The notes beneath the pieces were generated by a model that saw only the letters and a program-made list of their open reading frames with translations, did not search any database and had not been told where the DNA came from. Position numbers and translations under genes: made by a program. A DNA stretch of 64,000 nucleotides from the NCBI RefSeq assembly GCF_016086655.4, contig NC_052132.2, positions 9,798,805 to 9,862,804 on the forward strand, given 5' to 3'. This document shows positions 31,819 to 43,355 of the stretch, piece by piece (the stretch's first letter is position 1; each line of letters starts with the position of its first letter). The stretch comes from Lepeophtheirus salmonis (taxonomy: Eukaryota > Arthropoda > Copepoda > Siphonostomatoida > Caligidae).

Positions 31819-32247
31819 CACATATGTGTTGTGTCAACATAAAATGCATCTGGAACAAAAATCAAGAAAAGGAGAAAATCCCAATTGATATTTTACATCA
31901 TGGTATATAAAATATTGCCCAATATTTTATAGACATATTTGAGTTATTTATAAGTTTTGTATTCAAGTAAAAATACCCAAAAGTGGTAACAATAGTTCAA
32001 ATTTATATTTGATCTTAATATTCATATTCGCCCCTCAAATGGTTTTTTAAACAAAATCCATCATTTTGTAATTGTGACGATCAATTTTGGATAATTTAAG
32101 TGGAATTTAAGACGCCTTCAAAAGGTCAATATGAATAACTTGTTGGTAGAAATTTATAATAATTTGTTTTGGAGAAAAAATGCAATCGAGACTCAATTTC
32201 AAGAAAAGTCATTCTAGTTTGCTTTTGTGTTGACGAACCACATATTA
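31819..32247 (+). mobile_element. MITE M1, copy 3 (best-defined ends)
   Basis: Left end CACATATGTGTTGTGTCAAC-ATAAAA; right end CTTTTGTGTTGACGAACC-ACATATT. These are inverted over about 25 bp with a few mismatches. The core contains CCCAATATTTTATAGACAT, ATTTGAGTTA, TTTTGTATTCAAG and CCCCTCAAAT. Length is 429 bp. No open frame. Confidence 0.65.
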
Positions 32248-32344
32248 ACACATTCAGTTAAAAATTCACTACAATAATTAATATTCTGAAACAATTTCTC
32301 GAAGCATAAATGAGTAAGCAATCCAATTATTCTTTCAATCTTAA

Positions 32345-32420
32345 GTAGTAAGTAACTACGTAAGAGTGTGCTCATGAAAAATGTAGTGTAGTGCCGATGA
32401 TTTTGTGTTGAGTTATTAAT
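32345..32420 (-). repeat. Dispersed repeat R1, fragment
   Basis: AGTAACTACGTAAGAGTGTG, CTCATGAAAAATG and GAGTTATTAATTAAGCAAA correspond to the R1 end and centre in reverse. Confidence 0.4.
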
Positions 32421-32439
32421 TAAGCAAATATTGACGCTA

Positions 32440-32695
32440 GTAAAATGCGTCGTTACCTTTACTGGATAACGCAACATTTTTCTGAAAATAAAAAGAAGAA
32501 ATGTACAAAACCAGTTGGTAGACAATTAAAGAGCCATTTTTGAATGACTGTTGGTAAAAGTTTGCTGCTTAACAATTGTTAATTCTAATTTAACAAATCA
32601 ATGTTCAGAACACTGATTCTCGAAAATAAGCATAAAAATGACATTAACAACAAAATACACCATATATTATAGTGAGGTAACGCCGTTTCAAATTC
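32440..32695. mobile_element. Candidate MITE M2, copy 1
   Basis: ATGCGTCGTTACCTTTACTGG at the left (core CGTCGTTACCTTTA) and AGTGAGGTAACGCCGTTTC at the right are imperfect inverses. The left motif recurs at 36.83 kb and the right one at 37.34 kb. No coding capacity; boundaries approximate. Confidence 0.4.
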
Positions 32696-33294
32696 ATTGA
32701 ACTACAGTTACGGAAAATGATTTTCCGATAAAAAATATTTTGTTAATTATAGAAATCGGTCCAATGCGTTCTTAAAAAACGAAACATTCATTCACTTTAT
32801 TTCAATCAATTTATGATTTGAGGAGAATCAAATATTATTCATATTTTTGAATGTAATTTGCAAAAGATATTTAAGTAAAAATTCTAGATCAAATCTTAAA
32901 CATAAATCAATGGAAATAATCGTCTGGTCATCTATAAATACCCATAAACTTATTTAGCAACGGGTTATTTCCGTAATTAAGTAATTTTAATAATCTTTTA
33001 AAAAGAAATGATTAACTGTTCGTTAAAAAATAAAAAGTAATTTACGATCATTTCATGCCTTATATTGAAGCTATGACCTTTAATAATGTCCACGGATTCT
33101 ATTCCTACTCACCGTTAAAGATGTATGATGACATCATTTCTAATCCATAAACCCCATTAATCATACTTGTATCCCATCCATCATGATTCATCTCCTATGC
33201 CAACTGACCAATCCTCCACGTACATCAATATACAAAAATTACTAACTTGTTCAATATATAAACCGTATGACGTTATATGACAACGTGGTACACC
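32696..33294. other. No gene recognised
   Basis: AT-rich spacer up to the mariner fragment. The part 33060-33290 is less AT-rich and could be further eroded transposon sequence. Confidence 0.3.
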
Positions 33295-33384
33295 AACGAC
33301 ACACCCTTCATCGTCAAGAGGTCCAAATCTGTTTGTTGGCGTATCGAGGCTGTGATTGCTTCTGAAGGAGGAAACAATGAATAG
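33295..33384 (+). pseudogene. Mariner transposase C-terminal tip
   Basis: Thirty codons read TPFIVKRSKSVCWRIEAVI, then ASEGGNNE and a stop at 33382-33384. This is the closing motif of several mariner transposases in this window (compare RIEAVIEMNRGHIE at 49.2 kb and LEAIIAA-GGYIDD at 22.5 kb). Nothing upstream could be matched to the rest of the enzyme. Confidence 0.6.
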
Positions 33385-34139
33385 AAAATATTGTATTTAA
33401 AAATATCACAAATATTTTTTGAGTGGCATTTTTTGATTCCATACACATCACGTTTTTCGTAATTTAATCATGATACTGCAAGTTTTGGGTCCCCACTCAT
33501 GTGTTTTATTTCTTTATATGGTGCACTAAGCTATAGCTACATATGCTCGTTGCTACATTGTTATTTCTAGATCAAGTAGTCATTAAGTTGTAAAGATGGA
33601 TTCACTTATGTGCTTAGACAATCATTTTGACCGCATATCTTCTTCTTTTGTGTTATTTTTCGAGTAGCCATTCAAAAATTTAGAAAAAAAAATCCATAAA
33701 AATGAAGTCTTATGATCCGAAAAAAAAGGAAAAAATAAGCTTTGAATCCACCAACCGTGGGCTGATATCAAAATATTTTCCGATCCCATATAATAAAGAA
33801 TAATTTTTTTCTCTGATATTTAGATCCGATCGGATTTTTACAGATGATTATATGAACCCATATCCATGAAACCGTTTTTTTTGTTTTGCCCTTTATGGTT
33901 TGTTTAGGTTGCTAACAGATCCATATTCTTAGGATGCAAGAGTAACTGACATTGCTTGGAGTTATTTTGAGTCGAAGAAATTTGTTATTATAATATGGCA
34001 CAGGATAGAAAAGACAGCTGTCATAATTTCATTATAATTTGTTCTTTAGTTTCTGAGTTATTGTACTAATCATAACCATACTTTTCTTATTTCCCGAAAA
34101 CAATTTGATGTTTTAATTTGACACTGTTTCTTGATAGGG
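33385..34139. other. No gene recognised
   Basis: AT-rich. A short ATCCGATCGGAT palindrome lies at about 33825. The 5' untranslated part of the next mariner is probably within the last 200 bp. Confidence 0.35.
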
Positions 34140-34995
34140 AAAATAACATTTAAGCTAAGCAATGACTTGAAAATTATTAAGGATACTCTGTTCCATCAGA
34201 AACAATAGTTCAAAGTTGGTTTGATGACTTCAAATGTGGTCGTAGAGACAACAGCTATGCGGAATGCTGTGAACATTCAAATGAGGTGCTAACAACAGAC
34301 AACATAAAAAAATCCACAAAATCGTTTTTATTGATCGGAAAGTGAAGTTTTGTGAGATAGTTGACATCGTAAAGATTTCAAAAAAAATGTGTTACCTTTA
34401 TATTGCATGAGTATTTGTATCTGTTTACACACTTTTGACTAAAAACGTGTTGTCTGTATATTGCATGATCCTTTTTCAATGAAATAACTTTTTAAAGTTG
34501 GTCAATGTTGTGTTGGCTTACTATTGACCAAGAACAAAAGCGTACTGATGATACTGCACAGTATTTGACCATGATTAAACGTAACAAATCGGAATGCTTG
34601 CGTCGGTGACTATAGATGAAAAATAGGTTCAACACTTAACTCTGGAATCGAAACGATCATCATTTGAATATACAGAAACTGATGAACCTCGTCTAAGGGA
34701 CTCATAAGCACAACAATCAGCTCCAAAGATTACGGCCTCGGTATTTTGGGATGCGCATGTCTTAACATTAAAGGACCATTTTTAGAAGGGAAATACCGTC
34801 AACTATAAAAATTAAATAATGTTATTTGAGCGTTTGAAGGACAAAATCCCGAATAAACGCCCTATTTGAAAAATAAGAATGCCCTGTTTAACCAGGATAA
34901 CACACAGTGTCCCAAGTCATCAAACCAATGGCAAAACTATATTAATTGAACTTCGAATTGCTAACACATCAACCTTAATCTCCAGATTTGACTAA
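34140..34995 (+). pseudogene. Mariner (irritans-like) transposase relic spanning nearly the whole gene
   Basis: Pieces appear in the right order, with stops and frame changes. The N-terminal part reads VPSETIVQSWFDDFKCGRRD, the WF-DFKCGRR linker after the first helix-turn-helix, then LTTDNIKKIHKIVFIDRKVK, the second helix-turn-helix. Next come EQKRTDDTAQYL, MIKRNKSECLRR, TETDEP, SVFWDAH or its equivalent, LERLKD and QDNTQ-like readings, MAKLY and finally SPDLTKD at 34980-34995, the third-Asp block. The mauritiana/irritans motif order is preserved, so unlike its neighbours this copy did not lose its middle, only decayed. A 72-bp local duplication (GTGTTACCTTTATATTGCATGA and GTGTTGTCTGTATATTGCATGA, shared TATATTGCATGA) is visible at 34390-34470. 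The 3' end stops abruptly at the hairpin next to it. Confidence 0.75.
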
Positions 34996-34998
34996 GGA

Positions 34999-35030
34999 CC
35001 ATGGTCTGAGCCTGCTGTCTCAGACCATGG
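34999..35030. repeat. 12-bp perfect hairpin at the mariner truncation point
   Basis: CCATGGTCTGAG (34999-35010) and CTCAGACCATGG (35019-35030) flank the 8-base loop CCTGCTGT. It begins only a few bases after the last mariner-like codons. Confidence 0.75.
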
Positions 35031-36821
35031 ACTTATATTATTAGTTCTCACTCTATATACCAATATTATCTGGTCTCACTTTATGGGTCAATTTTTTTGT
35101 CTCATTCTACGGACATTTTTTTTTTTTTTTTTTTTCGTTGCATATATTATGGAGACCAAATTTCTCTTTTTTTCTAGATCAACCGTCATTGATGTTTTCA
35201 TTATTTAAGCGACATCTTACAAAAAGTATATAAATGCATGGATAATCTAATAGATATACAAATACTGTTAAAAAATTCAAATAGTTATTTTCATTAATTT
35301 GAAAAATATTATTTAATTTAAATTAATTTTGCTGAATTCAAATTATAATCTTAGTTTTCAATTAAGATAATACCGGTGATAATTCACAGAGAACTGATAA
35401 ATATGATATTTGAGATTACACCATTTTTATAATTTTCTATAAGGGAATGCTCAACACCGTTGCAGCAGGGGTAAGGTGAGGGTTAAATCTCCAATGAAGT
35501 AGTTGAGTCGAAAATAATGGAATAACACTCGGAATTTTTTCTTACAAATATATAATGACCGCCGTTTGAAAAAAAATTAATAAAACATTACTTAGGAAAA
35601 CCTTATTTGATTAAAAAAAATATATTTATCAAAAAGCCCTTTTATAATATATTTATGGAAAATCATTGGAAGGTTCCAATCTCATAATTTTTTTAAAAAG
35701 GTAGCTCATTTCAGACTCGGAAAATTTGAAAAAATGTCCTAAGAAATTCACTGGGGATGATAAACATACCTAATAGATAAAATTATAACTATTAATGAAG
35801 AGCCTTGCGTGTAGATTATAGTTTGTAAACTATTTATTTGATGGATGCAAAAAGTACATCACTTAATATCCATTGAGTTATGGTGAAAAATACTAAACTA
35901 ATTTTTTTTTATTCTGATATAAAAAAGTATAGATTCCATTGACAATATTTAAATATTTTAAACATAACATTAATTAATTTTTGATAATAATTGATCAGAA
36001 CAAGATTTAATAAATATCTCAGTTTAAAAAAATAAAAATAAAGTGAGTTTGGGAGAAATGACAAAGTTCAAATAGTGCATATAAATAAAACCATATCATT
36101 TAATTCCACATTTATTGGTTTTAAGTGGTGTAATGCTTATAACACGAAGCAAAATCTTGTGATTTTGAACCAATTAACATTTGTAACTCAGAGAAATATA
36201 TATCCTATGTTTATTATTAGAATATATGTTTTGCACCAAAAATCATTGGTTGTATTAATAATACGAAGCCCATAAATAAGGAAACTTAGTCACCACTTGA
36301 ATAACTAAACAATCCAGATGATATAATTTGAAGATTGACAAAATTATATAAGTATTACCTCTCTAGAGACCAATATATATGTCAAAAAAAATACATAAAC
36401 AAATAGAACCCCTCTGATTGGTGGTAAAGCGATGTGAAAAGATATTTTTATCACATTTTAGGGTGGGATATATAAAAAAACTATACAATAGAAGTTTATA
36501 TTTTTTATTGCTAGTAAGGGTTAAGTTTTTATTTGTTGGCCTCATTTTGACATTTAAGAGCTCATTAATTTCCTTAATATTAATGAAAAAAGTTGTTTTA
36601 TGGTACATAGCCTTGACATACACTCAACATGGTATTTTAATGCATTATTTTCATTACGAGTGTAGAGTAATGCACCAAGAAAATCTTCACATTTTCACAT
36701 TTGCGAAGTTCTTAACTAATTGGGCTTTTAAATTTGGAGCCCACTCTACTTTTGTTATCACCCTAAGAAACCTGGAACATAAAAAAAAAAAGAAAATAAT
36801 TAATTTATAAAGTAGCCAAAG
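35031..36821. other. No gene recognised; poly-T tract at 35116-35135
   Basis: AT-rich. The 130-codon plus frame at 36418-36810 is one of the longest in the window but ends in a lysine run from poly-A, has an AT-driven composition, shares its DNA with an open frame on the other strand, and matches no family I know. Confidence 0.35.
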
Positions 36822-37365
36822 AATCAACACGTCGTTACCTTTATTGTATCACGCAACCTTTTCTCCAAAAAGAATCAGAAAATAGCATGAAATTATCTGG
36901 TAGTTAGCCAAATACTTCAATCATACCAACTGTTATTTATGTTTTATATACTCAAAGGCTATCACTATCATATTATTTCATCACCACTTTTAAAATGAAT
37001 AATATATCATTAAAATCTACATAGTATTTTATTCGATACTGTATAATAATATTGCTTAGTATTAATTGATGCAAAGAGTAGGGAAGATTAGTTATTATAT
37101 TATTTTTATGAAGAAATAACCTCAATTTCTACATAAAAACAAAAACAAAATATAGCCAATATTTATATCATATAAGCAACAAGGGATCAACAAGAATTCC
37201 TGTATTGTATTCCTGTTTTTTTGGAAACAGAGCATTAGTATAGAATAACTTATTAATTTGTGTATTAAAAAAAATATGATGAAATAGCCATGACATAATC
37301 AACAGCTGACAACCAAATACACAGGGTGATTTTGTGCTAACGAAGTAACGCCGCGTCAAAGGTCC
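36822..37365. mobile_element. Candidate MITE M2, copy 2
   Basis: Left ACACGTCGTTACCTTTATTG; right CTAACGAAGTAACGCCGCGTC, imperfect inverses and each matching M2 copy 1. The internal block 37165-37310 (AGGGATCAACAAG, TTTTGGAAACAGAGC, ATATGATGAAATAGCCATGAC, quoted core GATGAAATAGCCATGAC) recurs at 45.16-45.30 kb. Length about 544 bp. No gene inside. Confidence 0.4.
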
Positions 37366-39004
37366 TTAGATCATTATTGAAAGAATAATAATGAGACTAG
37401 GTTATCCTTCCGCTAGAAGTTTAAATGGATCCAAACGTGATTCTCCAATGCCCGAGACATATGGTTCAGATACAGATTAGCAAAGTCTTCAATTCTTACA
37501 AAAAATTGTCAAATCTAACTAGAAAATAGAGTTTGTCGCTTTTTTAAAATGGAGTTGGATAACTCTTTTTACATATTTTACACTCGTCTTTAGATAGTAC
37601 CACTCAAAAGAATGGTGGAAAGTCTTGTCTTAGAACAATATAACATTGAATTTGAGTCTCAAAATGGGTTAGTATCAAATTTTCCTTTGTTTACAGACGT
37701 CTTTAAAATCAAATCAATTATTACAGGGATCAAAAGAGTTATTTACTCGATTAAGATTAACAACATACATATTCCTGCTGAGATTCTGGTTTTGAAAAGA
37801 ATGGAGTTATTACACAGCTTCTCAAATGATCAAATGACGTTTTAACATTTGCATAGAAAGAACTTACCAAACTTTCTGATCCAGAATTATAAATATTTAC
37901 ATTTTATACAAGATTGATAATATTTTTCTAACCTACTTCAAGTATATATATACATTATACAGTTTTCTCATACGAGAAGTTGATTTATTGCCCCACAAAT
38001 GTATGACAGCTGAATGACTTAATATTAGTATATTTTAAATAAATAAAAAATAATACCGAGATTTCAGTTTCAAAAAACTGTATACAAGTGCAACGTAGTT
38101 TGAAGCTATTCAATCATTTTACTAATATAATTAATGAGCTAGCACGTCGTATCTTTACTTACACAAAACTGTATTTTCTTCTACAGCTATCGATGTGTTT
38201 GCTTCTTTTCCTTTAATCACTGCTATGATTGTTAATTGATTGAAATAGAATCAGCATTTTGTTAAGGCGTCAAGAATTAATGAATAATAATTCCACAATT
38301 AGGAAAAATGGGCTAAGTACCAACTTTTTTTTTTTAATTTATGGATTTATTTTCATACGACAGGTTGCATGATATAATAAATTTAAAGATGTATTAGAAA
38401 ATTATTCATCATTGCAAAAAAATTTGATAATTAGGTTAGTAATATATATCACTTATCAAACAAATAATTTTTAAGCTCTCATCTTTTGCATTGTATTAAA
38501 ATCTTCATATTCATTTCTAAGTTATTGTTTCTAAATGAAAAACAAGCTAAATCTAAATTTAACAACTTTATGATATTACCCTCTATTACATTTTGATAAT
38601 TTTCCATAATTTATGCTTGGTTTCAGCTAAATTAAAGAAAAAATGTATCTTATTAATATAGTTTGCCTCACATAATTTATAAAAAATATTTACAATTCAA
38701 ATAATATGTATACAAAAAGTATGTTGATGTATCATGCCTATGAATCTTCCATTACAAGCTTTATATGTAAGTTACAAAGAGCAAAACACCTGGAAGGAAA
38801 ATATGTGTAGCGTGATCATAAAAACAGTATAGAACAAAAAAAAAAAGAGAAAAGAGAAAATCATTTTTCCGTTTTTGCAGGTCCAACTATTGTTCTTATC
38901 TCATTCAACTAAATGGCGATTGGATTCGTCTTTATTAAAATATAAATGCGCAGAATATCATCATCTAACCATATTCCTTTAAGAAGTGCCCTAAATTAAG
39001 GTGA
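37366..39004. other. No gene recognised; unplaced open frame at 37612-37845
   Basis: A 77-codon plus frame at 37612-37845 (starting MVESLVLEQYNIEFESQNG) has a more balanced amino-acid mix than most chance frames here, but I recognise no domain, no splice sites are convincing and no neighbour supports it. The remainder is AT-rich spacer. Confidence 0.25.
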
Positions 39005-39394
39005 TGTACGTGGTTTGTAAATATAAAAAGAATCTTGAACAAACATCATGAAAATGAGAAAGTCTCGACTATTTTCTTGTCATTATACATAAATACTGGC
39101 CGATATTATATCGTCATATTTGAGTCACTTACAGGCTTATTATTCGAATTTGTGGGACAAAGTAATATACTTTAAAATTTAGCTATAGCTTAGAAGCTTT
39201 ATTTGATTTAAAATATTTATTATGGAACTCTATGGCCTTACTTATAAAATTTATCAATTTGTCATTCTTTTATTTTGATGGTCCATTTTGGTAAGAACAA
39301 TTCGTTGATAGAAATAAGTGAAATACAAATGTAATCCATAATTAATTTAAGAAAAACCATTTAAGTTTGTGTTGTTGTTGGACCACATATGCAT
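39005..39394 (+). mobile_element. MITE M1, copy 4
   Basis: Left end TACGTGGTTTGTAAATATAAAA (core GTGGTTTGTAAATATAAAA) followed by AGAATCTTGAAC; right end GTTTGTGTTGTTGTTGGACC-ACATATG. Core: TCATATTTGAGTCA, GGCTTATTATTCGAATTTG-TGGGA, AGCTATAGCTTAGAAGC, closely like the third unit of the array at 2.8-3.2 kb. Confidence 0.6.
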
Positions 39395-39933
39395 ACGAAT
39401 AATCATTACCAAAATGATTTATAAAGCATATGAACACCTAATTGAGCTTTGATATCCCCATGTATAATTCAATATATGATAATTGAATACCACTTAACGT
39501 AAAATTATAAACAACTTTAAAAATAATACCCTGGCATTACCTCAACAGTGCTCATATATTTATAATTGTATGGTTATGTCTTAAAATAATATTAATGATT
39601 TGAAAATGCCTCAACAACGTGTGAAAAATGGAAATGGGGTAGTACTAAGATTTGTAATCTTATCGTGGAGCCACATACAGCAATTATAGGAAGGTAATAT
39701 TATCGTAATATTTTATAAAGAGACTAATCCTGTATTTCGGGCCTATCTAGATTATATATAAATATTTTTGCATAAATGTGTGTATATTTATTTTTTCCTG
39801 CTTTATTGATGATGATGCAGTCAATCATTGACAGGAACAAAATAGTATTAAAAATTATTAGGCATTAAATTTCAAATAACTCGTAAACATTTTTAGTTTA
39901 AACAATTCAAACTCTATAGTCTAGTAGAATGAT
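39395..39933. other. No gene recognised
   Basis: AT-rich spacer before the mariner lineage X copy B. Confidence 0.35.
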
Positions 39934-40600
39934 TACAGGATGCGGCTGTTGTTTAACAACAAACATTGAGAGCATGTATAGGTAGGACATGGTTTGTTGT
40001 TTTGGCGGCTAGCCAGAAGTGTTTGGCGTCAGTTGAAAAAATGATATTCATCTACAAATAAACTATTCCGCAATCTTTAAAAAGGCAGAATGTCCTTGTT
40101 GCAATCTGCACCAGACGAGACGATTGTTTATTAAAGCCTATAAACCAACAGCAATGCAAGCTGATCACAGGATGAAGTCAAACTGCCAGAGGGATCAGGA
40201 TTTCATTGCAAAGATGAGCCATCAAAATCGATGACGGCTATTGTCATTAACCTGGACTGAGAAAGTTGCAGCTGGGAGTTTATTTGCCCGGTAAAACTAC
40301 AATGGTCCATGCCACAATGCACAAACAAAACAACATGGACCTGGTTTTTAGAATTTTTTAAACATTGTTGTACCAAGTTTTTGGCTTCAATGCTCAACGG
40401 ACCTAAGCCTCATGGACTTCTTTGTGTTGGAAACAGTTGAGTGACACACCAACACATCCTCCTCGAACAAAAAATCCGAGCTGATGTCCAGGATCCGTAA
40501 GGAATGTTTCAAGAGCATACTGATAAGTAATAGTGATAACGTGTGGATTTATGGAAATAAGAAACATGTTTATAAATCTCAGTTCACACACGGAGAGTTA
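39934..40600 (+). mobile_element. Mariner-like element, lineage X, copy B (decayed)
   Basis: Starts TACAGGATGCGGCTGTTG, a mariner-type end, and matches copy A (30.7 kb) through TTTGTTGTTTTGGCGGCTAG and GTTTGGCGTCAGTTG. Coding remnants follow in mixed frames: the N-terminal INYSAIFKKAE; later CSTDLSLMDFFVLETVE, corresponding to SPDLNPLDFFVW-VE, so the third-Asp motif reads STD; then HTNTSSSNKK and MSRIRKECFKSI. Much of the core between is missing or unreadable. Minus frames at 40203-40397 and 40403-40591 are shadows. Confidence 0.6.
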
Positions 40601-41329
40601 TTTTTTTGGGGGGCAAATGAGAATCAAATGTTATAATATTTCTTATAAACTCCTCTTATTTGAAATATAATATGATAAAAATTGTATATCTTAACACTGG
40701 AAGCAATGAAATATTACCCATATACAATTGCTAAAATTTTCAGAAATATTTATTTTTAATGATTGTGCACAAACAATTTTTCTGAAACCTTTTTGCTGAA
40801 ATCTACATTGCGGAATGATAAAATATAAATATATTTGATAATAATTCATGCTGATTACTATTGAATTATGGTTTTCAGTCATATAACACCAATTTTAATA
40901 TAAAAAAAAGTTTAATTATTTTGCACCAATTGTAATCATTAAGTATTCATTCAAAATTAATTTGTTCATTTAATTGTCAACAACAGTTTGCTGGAATCTC
41001 TATTAGAACCTTTGTAACACAAATTATGACCACCAAAAAATATTTATAAATTAATTAGAAAAATAAAATAAAATTTTTGAAAGAAAAGATACAGTCTAAA
41101 GTGAGTCAATTATTAATTAAAACACAATTAATCATTGTAGTTTGTGGCAAATAGTTGCACATTTTATTTTTTAAATTGGAGTAACATAAATAGGAATAAT
41201 AGTTTTGCATCAGTAATCATTATCAAATATATTTATTATTTCTTCAGACAAGTGGTGATTGAGCATAAAGTTTTTTGGAAGAGGTTTATAGAGCCATTAA
41301 TAACAACTCTTTAACGGGAATATACTAAA
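40601..41329. other. No gene recognised
   Basis: AT-rich. TTTTGCACCAATTGTAATCAT and TTTTGCATCAGTAATCATT (near 40919 and 41203) are loosely similar; nothing firmer. Confidence 0.35.
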
Positions 41330-41940
41330 AAATCAAGTAAAAAATGGATTTTCAAAAATACAATTGCAACTTTTAAATTTTTTAGAATTCTTTTTAAAAG
41401 TCCACCTGTATTTACAAAAAGTTTGTAAAATCTTTTAATAAATTAATTTTTTTTTTGCATACAAAATTAAAAGTTAACGACTATTGACAGAAAATTTGAA
41501 ATTTCTTAGAAATAAATTTAAGAAAATATATTTTTTTTATCCCAAAGTATTTTCAATAAATATCTAAAATTAAAATATTGTTTTTTTGTTCAAAAATATT
41601 AAAAAGTCTACAGCTATTCACAAAAAAAAATATTAAAAAAAAAAAAAATCAAATATTAAATTTTTTGGAATTTTATTTTAAATAAACCTATATTAACAAA
41701 AAAATTTAAATATTAATTTTATTATGAAAAAAAAAATGGAGAAATCAACGGCTATTTACTAAAAAATAAATTGAAATTTTTAGAAAATTTAAAAAAATTA
41801 ATCTTTTTGGAACTTGTTTTTTTAATCCAAAAATATTTACAAAAATTAAAATATTATTTTTTTTCCTAAAAAGTATTAAAAAAATCCACAGCTATGCACA
41901 AAAAATGAAGTTTTTTAGAATTTTAAAAAGGTTTTTTTAA
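41330..41940 (+). repeat. A1 repeat, copy 3 (minisatellite body)
   Basis: Imperfect AT units with AAATTTTTTAGAATT, CAGCTATTCACAAAAAA and CCACCTGTATTTAC. The GC-rich end is missing on this side; an inverted A1 end lies 180 bp to the right. Confidence 0.5.
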
Positions 41941-42109
41941 CTATATGTCTGTTTCACCTCTCCTTTATGTTTTTAATATTTTATGATAATTGTTTTTTGG
42001 GGTTTTATGTTTCAAAGAAATAGAAATGGAATGGTGGGTTATAATTAAGAAGAAGAATTCAAAACTAGAATGTGTATTTATGATTATTTAAAAAAAAATT
42101 CCTTATGTG

Positions 42110-42425
42110 ATCTATGTTTAGAAGTGTCCACAGGGGTGGGTTGGAGGTGTTGTAGCCCCCCCCTAATGCACAAAATTAAGGAATTTTTCTTATCTACTAT
42201 GTTCGAACTTTTTTCCTAAAATATTAAGTATCTGGAGTTTTTAAATTTTTCTAATTGTTTTCAAATTTTTTGTAAATACTTGTTGATAAAAAAAAATTCC
42301 AAAAAATTTAATAGTTGAAATTCATTTTTTGAAATTTTTTTGTGAATAAGCGTGGATTTTTAATGCTTTTTTCGAAAAATATAAAATATATATTTAAATT
42401 TTTTGTAAATCCCTGTGGGATTAAA
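42110..42425 (-). repeat. A1 repeat, copy 4 (inverted relative to copy 3)
   Basis: Begins with GTCCACAGGGGTGGGTTGG and GTAGCCCCCCCC, the reverse of the A1 GC-rich end, followed by AT units (AAAAAATTTAATAG, TTTTTGTAAAT). With copy 3 this forms a tail-to-tail arrangement. Confidence 0.55.
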
Positions 42426-42899
42426 AGAAATTTAATTAAGGAGAGCTAAAACAAACATATTGTTAATAAATTTTTTAAACTTAAAAATACACATACAACC
42501 GAGCTAACATAAATAACTTAGCCATAACTAAAAAAAACTAGATTTAAAGAACTTTCATAATAATAATAACAGAAGACCCAAAAGACATTACTTATCTCAT
42601 TTTTTACTTTTCCTTAATCTTTCTATTATAGTCTTTTGTTTACGATAATATCGAACCGACTAATAATAAATATATCGAACCAAATCCAAGGAAAGTCCCC
42701 ATCCAAGGAATTTCCCCTGGGTATACACAAGAAAAAATTGGCATATCTTACTGCAGATGCAATAATTATCATCCTTATTTTACCAAATCGGAGTTCATAG
42801 TCAAAAGAAAGTCAAATTCGAACTTATTAATGTATAACTTACTGCACAAATTTCAGGGACATAATTCCTAAAAAAATTTATTTTTGTTTCATATTTTTA
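42426..42899. other. No gene recognised
   Basis: Spacer. GGAAAGTCCCCATCCAAGG and AAGGAATTTCCCCTGG (42690-42720) form a small imperfect repeat. Confidence 0.3.
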
Positions 42900-43355
42900 G
42901 TTATTTGTACAAAAATATGGGAAATTTAATGGACAACTATTTTATTCTAATATGTGGATAATTTTTTAATTAGATAATTAGTTATTGGTGATTCCGAAAA
43001 GGTCTTAAATTTTTAGATTGTTGCAGATTCCATAACTTGATTTAGACAAATTGCACCAATTTGGAATTTTTGCATGACATGAAATCTTATAGCACCAATT
43101 TGATCCCTCTAGAACTATTATCTGTGAAATTTTTGGCGTTCAAAGAATTTCTCAAATTTTAATATTTGAAATGAATTGAAAAAATAGTTTTTTGTACATT
43201 AGAAATTGAAGCAATTAACTTATTTTCTTAAATTGCCCTAAAAAAACTCATCAGCTAGATTGCAATTAGTTCACTGATAAAATATTATGGGAAACCATTT
43301 TTTTTTTCAATATATATTTTCGACAGCAAACCAATGTTTCTCACTACTCCAACAC
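42900..43355 (+). repeat. Dispersed repeat Q1, copy 2
   Basis: Matches 21480-21925 block by block, ending TTTCGACAGCAAACC and TTCTCACTACTCCAACA. No coding capacity. Confidence 0.55.

Noticed and set aside
32214..32525. 103-codon minus-strand open frame
   Set aside because: It crosses the end of MITE M1, an R1 fragment and the start of M2, so it is an accident of repeat sequence.
35116..35135. Poly-T tract as a retroposon tail
   Set aside because: No repeat body or target duplication could be attached to it.
36418..36810. 130-codon plus-strand open frame
   Set aside because: Composition follows AT-rich chance translation, it ends in a poly-lysine run from poly-A, the opposite strand is open over the same DNA, and no domain is recognisable.
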